Shown: piece after piece, positions 6,882-9,266 of the stretch | Position numbering within the stretch: position 1 is the first letter of the stretch | Layout: every line of letters begins with the position of its first letter | The notes under the pieces: model-generated | The model's input: the letters and a program-made list of their open reading frames with translations, nothing else | Told to the model about the DNA's origin: nothing | Databases searched by the model: none | Translations under genes and position numbers: made by a program | Source: an uncultured Acetatifactor sp. | GTDB taxonomy: Bacteria; Bacillota; Clostridia; Lachnospirales; Lachnospiraceae | Reading direction: 5' to 3' | DNA length: 9,266 nt | NCBI GenBank assembly: GCA_947626405.1 | Contig: CANQSE010000065.1 | Coordinates: 1-9,266 of the forward strand

Positions 6882-6909
6882 GGGACGGCCGCTGCCGTAC
6901 CCTGCAGGG
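6882..6909 (-). other. Hairpin cluster in the fliL-fliM spacer
   Basis: In the transcript sense (minus strand) the spacer can fold as GGG-(U)-ACGGC, loop AGCG, GCCGU-CCC: an 8-bp stem with one bulged base, from 6902 to 6882. The perfect 10-bp palindrome CCCTGCAGGG (6909-6900) overlaps its 5' arm. A small CCCG-AAA-CGGG hairpin (6884-6874) overlaps its 3' arm, so the three are mutually exclusive. No U-run follows, so this is not an intrinsic terminator. It may affect mRNA processing or stability, or access to the fliM SD about 14 nt downstream. The complementarity is visible; the function is inference. Confidence 0.5.
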
Positions 6910-6912
6910 CTT

Positions 6913-7455
6913 CTACTGGTAAATCACATCACTGATGGACACCTTGTATATGAAGTCGGACTGGAACAGATTCTGGATTGCAAGGAGAATCTCCCCCCTG
7001 ATCCTGTCGCCGTTTTCACGACAGTCCTGTTCAGTATAATTCTGTAGAACCGATGCCACGGCATCCTTGATCTGAATCTCAAATCCGCTCAGCGTCTCGC
7101 TCGTTCCCAGCTTCGCATAATCCTCATGCTCCGTGTTCATGGAGAGGGACATGTAAAAGATGATCATGCCGGCTCCCTGTTTGCTTCCGTCCGGTCCCAC
7201 ATCCTGCTTTAACTGCACCATCAGCCGATCCGCCAGGGAATAGGTTGCCGTCTGTGAAAGGGGAACGTTTGCGTCCGGATCCTCGCCCGGCTCATACAGC
7301 TCCAGATTCAACACCTTCGTGATGCTTGTAATCAGCGCCGCCGTCTTGCTGTTGGTGCCGATCACGCTGACCATCATAACGGACGTCAGCACAAGGTTTA
7401 CAATCAAAAGAGCCAGAATCAGTACACTCAGTAAATTCTTTTTCATTTTTCGCAA
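6913..7455 (-). CDS. fliL: Flagellar basal body-associated protein FliL
   Basis: FliL is a single-pass membrane protein that surrounds and supports the stator. The product has a basic N terminus, one hydrophobic helix (about residues 8-32) and an extracytoplasmic domain. That domain contains LADRLMVQLKQD and ends in DFIYKVSISDVIYQ, the typical FliL C terminus (F-x-Y-x-V-x-I-x-D/N-V-I). The start is uncertain. TTG 7455 (180 residues) has the SD GAAAGG 5 nt upstream, whereas in-frame ATG 7446 (177 residues) would have the same SD 14 nt away. I prefer TTG 7455. An out-of-frame ATG at 7459 has essentially no spacer and is not used. The gene begins 32 nt after motB and ends 60 nt before fliM. Sequence conservation in this family is low, so the call also rests on its position between motB and fliM. 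Confidence 0.9.
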   Translation of the reverse strand: MRKMKKNLLSVLILALLIVNLVLTSVMMVSVIGTNSKTAALITSITKVLNLELYEPGEDPDANVPLSQTATYSLADRLMVQLKQDVGPDGSKQGAGMIIFYMSLSMNTEHEDYAKLGTSETLSGFEIQIKDAVASVLQNYTEQDCRENGDRIRGEILLAIQNLFQSDFIYKVSISDVIYQ

Positions 7456-7487
7456 TCATGCCTTTCTGTGACTATCTTTTCGTTTCC

Positions 7488-8327
7488 CTATCGGGCCGGA
7501 TTATATATCCTGATCTCGACGCGCCTGTTGCTGCGCCTTCCCTCCGCCGTATCGTTGCCGGCTATCGGGTGACGTTCTCCCATTCCCGCGTGCTGGAGAT
7601 TGGCGGGATCAAGATTTGTGTGTTCCGTAAGATAATAAAAAACCGAAAGTGCCCTGGCGCTGCTCAGTTCTTCGTTGTCGGCATACTGAGCGTTGTGCAT
7701 GGGTACATTGTCGGTGTGGCCTTCGATCTCCACCGTGCCCTGGCTGTATCTTTCCAGGATCACTCCTACCTTGTCAAGTACCTGCTCGGCCTCGTCCTTA
7801 AGCTCTGCGCTTCCCGAGTCAAAAAGCAAGGCTCCGTTCATGGTAAGCTGCACGTACTGAGCCGTAAAGCTCACGTCAACCTCGTCAGCTATACTGTTTT
7901 CCGTCACGGCCTCCTCCACAAGCTCCGCAAGCTCCTCATTCTCCTGGATTGCCAGGGCGTCAATAGCCTGCTGCAGCTCCTGCGCGGTCACGTTTTCCGG
8001 AAATTTTTCGTATTCTTCAAGGTTCTGGCCGTTCTGCGAGCTGTCCGCCACCTTGCCGGTACTGTTTATATATTCATCAAGTTCATTTAACTGGCTGACA
8101 CCGTTGCTTATGAGGACGCCGTCGCCGATCGCCGTTGAACCAGCATCAAAAACACTGAATGTGGTATTGTTCATGGCGGCAACGAACTCATACAATTTGC
8201 TCTCCTCCACGTGGGACATTGCAAACAGCATGACAAAAAAGCAAAGCAACAGGTTCATCAGGTCGCTGAAGGTTGTCTGCCATTCCGGCGCCCCTTTCTT
8301 CGGTTCCTCCGCCTTGCGTTTTGCCAT
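7488..8327 (-). CDS. motB: Flagellar motor stator protein MotB
   Basis: MotB is the stator subunit that anchors the motor to peptidoglycan and carries the ion-binding aspartate. The 279-residue product has a short basic N-terminal tail and a single membrane segment around residues 20-38. PEWQTTFSDLMNLLLCFFVM contains Asp22, at the position of the essential ion-binding Asp. A long acidic, Gln/Glu-rich linker runs from about 40 to 150. The OmpA-like peptidoglycan-binding domain follows (about 160-276), with FDSGSAEL (169-176), IEGHTDNVPM (201-210), LSSARA (221-226), GMGERHPIAGN (248-258) and NRRVEI (267-272). The ATG start overlaps the motA stop by 1 nt and a GAGGAG lies just upstream, so translation is probably coupled, giving matched MotA and MotB synthesis. 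Length is within the family's range. Confidence 0.96.
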   Translation of the reverse strand: MAKRKAEEPKKGAPEWQTTFSDLMNLLLCFFVMLFAMSHVEESKLYEFVAAMNNTTFSVFDAGSTAIGDGVLISNGVSQLNELDEYINSTGKVADSSQNGQNLEEYEKFPENVTAQELQQAIDALAIQENEELAELVEEAVTENSIADEVDVSFTAQYVQLTMNGALLFDSGSAELKDEAEQVLDKVGVILERYSQGTVEIEGHTDNVPMHNAQYADNEELSSARALSVFYYLTEHTNLDPANLQHAGMGERHPIAGNDTAEGRRSNRRVEIRIYNPAR

Positions 8328-9127
8328 TACTCCTCACCCCCCGCTGTCTCGTCGGAGCCCGTGCCCTCTCTATCTGCAGGAGAAAGGAAGGATTTAAGCT
8401 TTTCTTCGATGACTCTGGGATTTTCTCCCGCCTGTATGGAAAGAAGGCCCTCGATCATAACTTCTTTCATCATCATCTCGCCTTCGTTGTCAGCTTTCAG
8501 CTTGGCCGCCACAGGTGCGCAGATCCAGTTTGCAAGCACGGAACCGTACAGAGTGGTGATCAGAGCCACCGCCATCGCAGGACCGAGAGCAGCCATATCA
8601 GACATGTTGTAAAGCATATGTACCAGACCGATCAGCGTACCGATCATACCCCAGGCAGGTCCCATGGAGCCCAGTGTCTCCCAGAAGCCAATCTTTGTCT
8701 TGTGACGCCCCTCGATACTCACCAGCTCGGTTTCCATGATTGCGCGCACCAGGTCGGGATCGGTGCCGTCCACAATCAGCAGTATTCCCTTTTTCAGGAA
8801 AGGTTCCTCCATGTCGGCCGCGGCTTCCTCAAGGGAGAGCAGTCCTTCTTTTCTCGCAATGTTTGACAAATCAATTATCTTCTGTATCATCTCCGCCGCG
8901 TTCAGCATCGGAGCCTTGAAAATCAGAAGAAAGCTTTTAAGTCCTCCGATGAAATCAGCAAGGCTGACGGACGCAAGCGTTGAGAAAAACGCTCCTCCAA
9001 AAGTAATTATGGCGGATGGCGCGTTCCAGTATTCCGGGATCACCTTGGCCAGTCCCGCGCTGCTTATCAGCCCGAACATCATCATCACAAGACATAAAAT
9101 AATACCAGCTAAAGATGCTATATCCAC
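8327..9127 (-). CDS. motA: Flagellar motor stator protein MotA
   Basis: MotA is the inner-membrane stator subunit that, with MotB, conducts ions and pushes on the rotor. I place the start at GTG 9127, giving 266 residues beginning MDIASLAG, the usual MotA opening. A longer reading from GTG 9136 adds three residues, but that GTG is part of the SD AGGTGA, which sits 5 nt before GTG 9127. Four hydrophobic segments fit the family (about residues 2-22, 36-56, 152-173 and 182-204), with a cytoplasmic loop between the second and third. That loop contains RKEGLLSLE (92-100), a conserved MotA block. The torque-linked prolines are present in MGPAWGMIGTLIGLV (Pro157) and GPAMAVAL (Pro184). The C-terminal tail is Gly/Glu-rich and acidic. 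The stop overlaps the motB start by one base (TAATG). Whether the stator uses protons or sodium cannot be settled from the sequence alone. Confidence 0.96.
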   Translation of the reverse strand: MDIASLAGIILCLVMMMFGLISSAGLAKVIPEYWNAPSAIITFGGAFFSTLASVSLADFIGGLKSFLLIFKAPMLNAAEMIQKIIDLSNIARKEGLLSLEEAAADMEEPFLKKGILLIVDGTDPDLVRAIMETELVSIEGRHKTKIGFWETLGSMGPAWGMIGTLIGLVHMLYNMSDMAALGPAMAVALITTLYGSVLANWICAPVAAKLKADNEGEMMMKEVMIEGLLSIQAGENPRVIEEKLKSFLSPADREGTGSDETAGGEE

Positions 9128-9132
9128 AAAAA

Positions 9133-9138
9133 TCACCT
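9133..9138 (-). promoter_or_regulatory. Ribosome-binding site of motA overlapping the flbD stop
   Basis: AGGTGA on the minus strand lies 5 nt before GTG 9127. It includes the last two bases of the flbD TAG and the GTG at 9136 that a longest-ORF caller would choose. This decides the motA start in favour of 9127. Confidence 0.7.
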
Positions 9139-9266
9139 AACATTCTGCATCGTGAACCGAATCCGCAAAAATATCCTTTCTATACAATTTTACAAGATTT
9201 TTTATCTCTTGTCTACTTTCTTTTACAATTATTTTTTTCCCTGTGGTAAGTGTGATAACCGTGTCC
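9137..9266 (-). CDS. flbD: Flagellar protein FlbD, C-terminal part (truncated by window edge)
   Basis: Reading the minus strand from 9265 gives 42 codons ending in TAG at 9139-9137. The translation begins DTVITLTTGKKIIVKES, which is the hallmark of the small FlbD family (often about 60-70 residues, found next to motA in Firmicute and spirochaete flagellar operons). Its biochemical role is poorly defined; the family is assigned by conservation and by operon position. The N-terminal part lies beyond the window. After the conserved block the protein continues with a basic stretch (IKNLVKLYRKD) and ends in SVHDAEC, somewhat longer than I recall for typical members. The stop codon lies inside the ribosome-binding site of motA, so the two genes are probably translationally linked. 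Base composition is more A/T-rich than in the downstream genes. The assignment rests on one motif plus context. Confidence 0.85.
   Translation of the reverse strand, partial: DTVITLTTGKKIIVKESRQEIKNLVKLYRKDIFADSVHDAEC

Noticed and set aside
6874..6909. Possible intrinsic terminator between fliL and fliM
   Set aside because: The hairpin is reasonable, but no U-run follows in the transcript direction and the genes downstream belong to the same operon.
7458..8090. Plus-strand open reading frame of 210 codons
   Set aside because: It lies antisense to motB, which has full family motifs. The translation has no recognisable domain and no good SD, so it is a composition shadow.
1..9266. Possible mobile element, defence system, CRISPR array or other new system
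   Set aside because: Coding is continuous with flagellar genes of one functional set on one strand. No transposase, terminal repeats, spaced direct repeats or foreign gene was found.

Overview
The window is a continuous piece of a large flagellar (fla/che-type) operon. Every gene lies on the minus strand, so transcription runs from high to low coordinates. Gene content and order (flbD, motA, motB, fliL, fliM, fliY, cheY, fliO, fliP, fliQ, fliR, flhB, flhA) are those of motile Clostridia. The bifunctional CheC-FliN protein FliY, FlbD, and motAB embedded in the operon all point to Firmicutes. Moderate base composition, Shine-Dalgarno (SD) sites matching the Firmicute anti-SD and one likely TTG and two likely GTG starts agree. 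Lachnospiraceae is my best guess, from general resemblance only; no rRNA or marker gene is present to confirm it.

Layout in transcription order. The window opens in the 3' end of flbD (9266-9137). The stator genes motA (9127-8327) and motB (8327-7488) follow, then fliL (7455-6913), whose product sits beside the stator. Next come the switch/C-ring genes fliM (6852-5872) and fliY (5868-4486), then cheY (4473-4111), the response regulator that binds that switch. The export-gate genes follow: fliO (4111-3710), fliP (3729-2866), fliQ (2842-2570), fliR (2549-1767), flhB (1770-661), and flhA (584 to the window edge, truncated). Genes are packed tightly. motA/motB and cheY/fliO overlap by 1 nt, fliR/flhB overlap by 4 nt (ATGA), and fliO/fliP overlap by 20 nt. 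The largest gaps are only 76 nt (flhB-flhA) and 60 nt (fliL-fliM). No stretch above 300 nt lacks a gene, and I saw no tRNA, rRNA, insertion sequence, CRISPR array or clear promoter or terminator.

How the genes work together. FliP, FliQ, FliR, FlhB and FlhA, with FliO as assembly factor, form the type III export gate that secretes rod, hook and filament subunits. MotA/MotB form the ion-driven stator, modulated by FliL. FliM and FliY form the switch complex. CheY-P binds peptides at the N termini of FliM and FliY, and FliY keeps two intact CheC-type phosphatase motifs that can remove the phosphate. Input, switch and signal termination are therefore encoded together.

I did not find a new biological system here; this is an intact, conventional flagellar operon. 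The most unusual element is a tandem-repeat linker in FliY with 31 methionines in 77 residues, visible as 18-bp DNA repeats. Smaller points of interest are a hairpin cluster ahead of a perfect 10-nt SD for fliM, and several start codons where the longest ORF is probably not the real protein.
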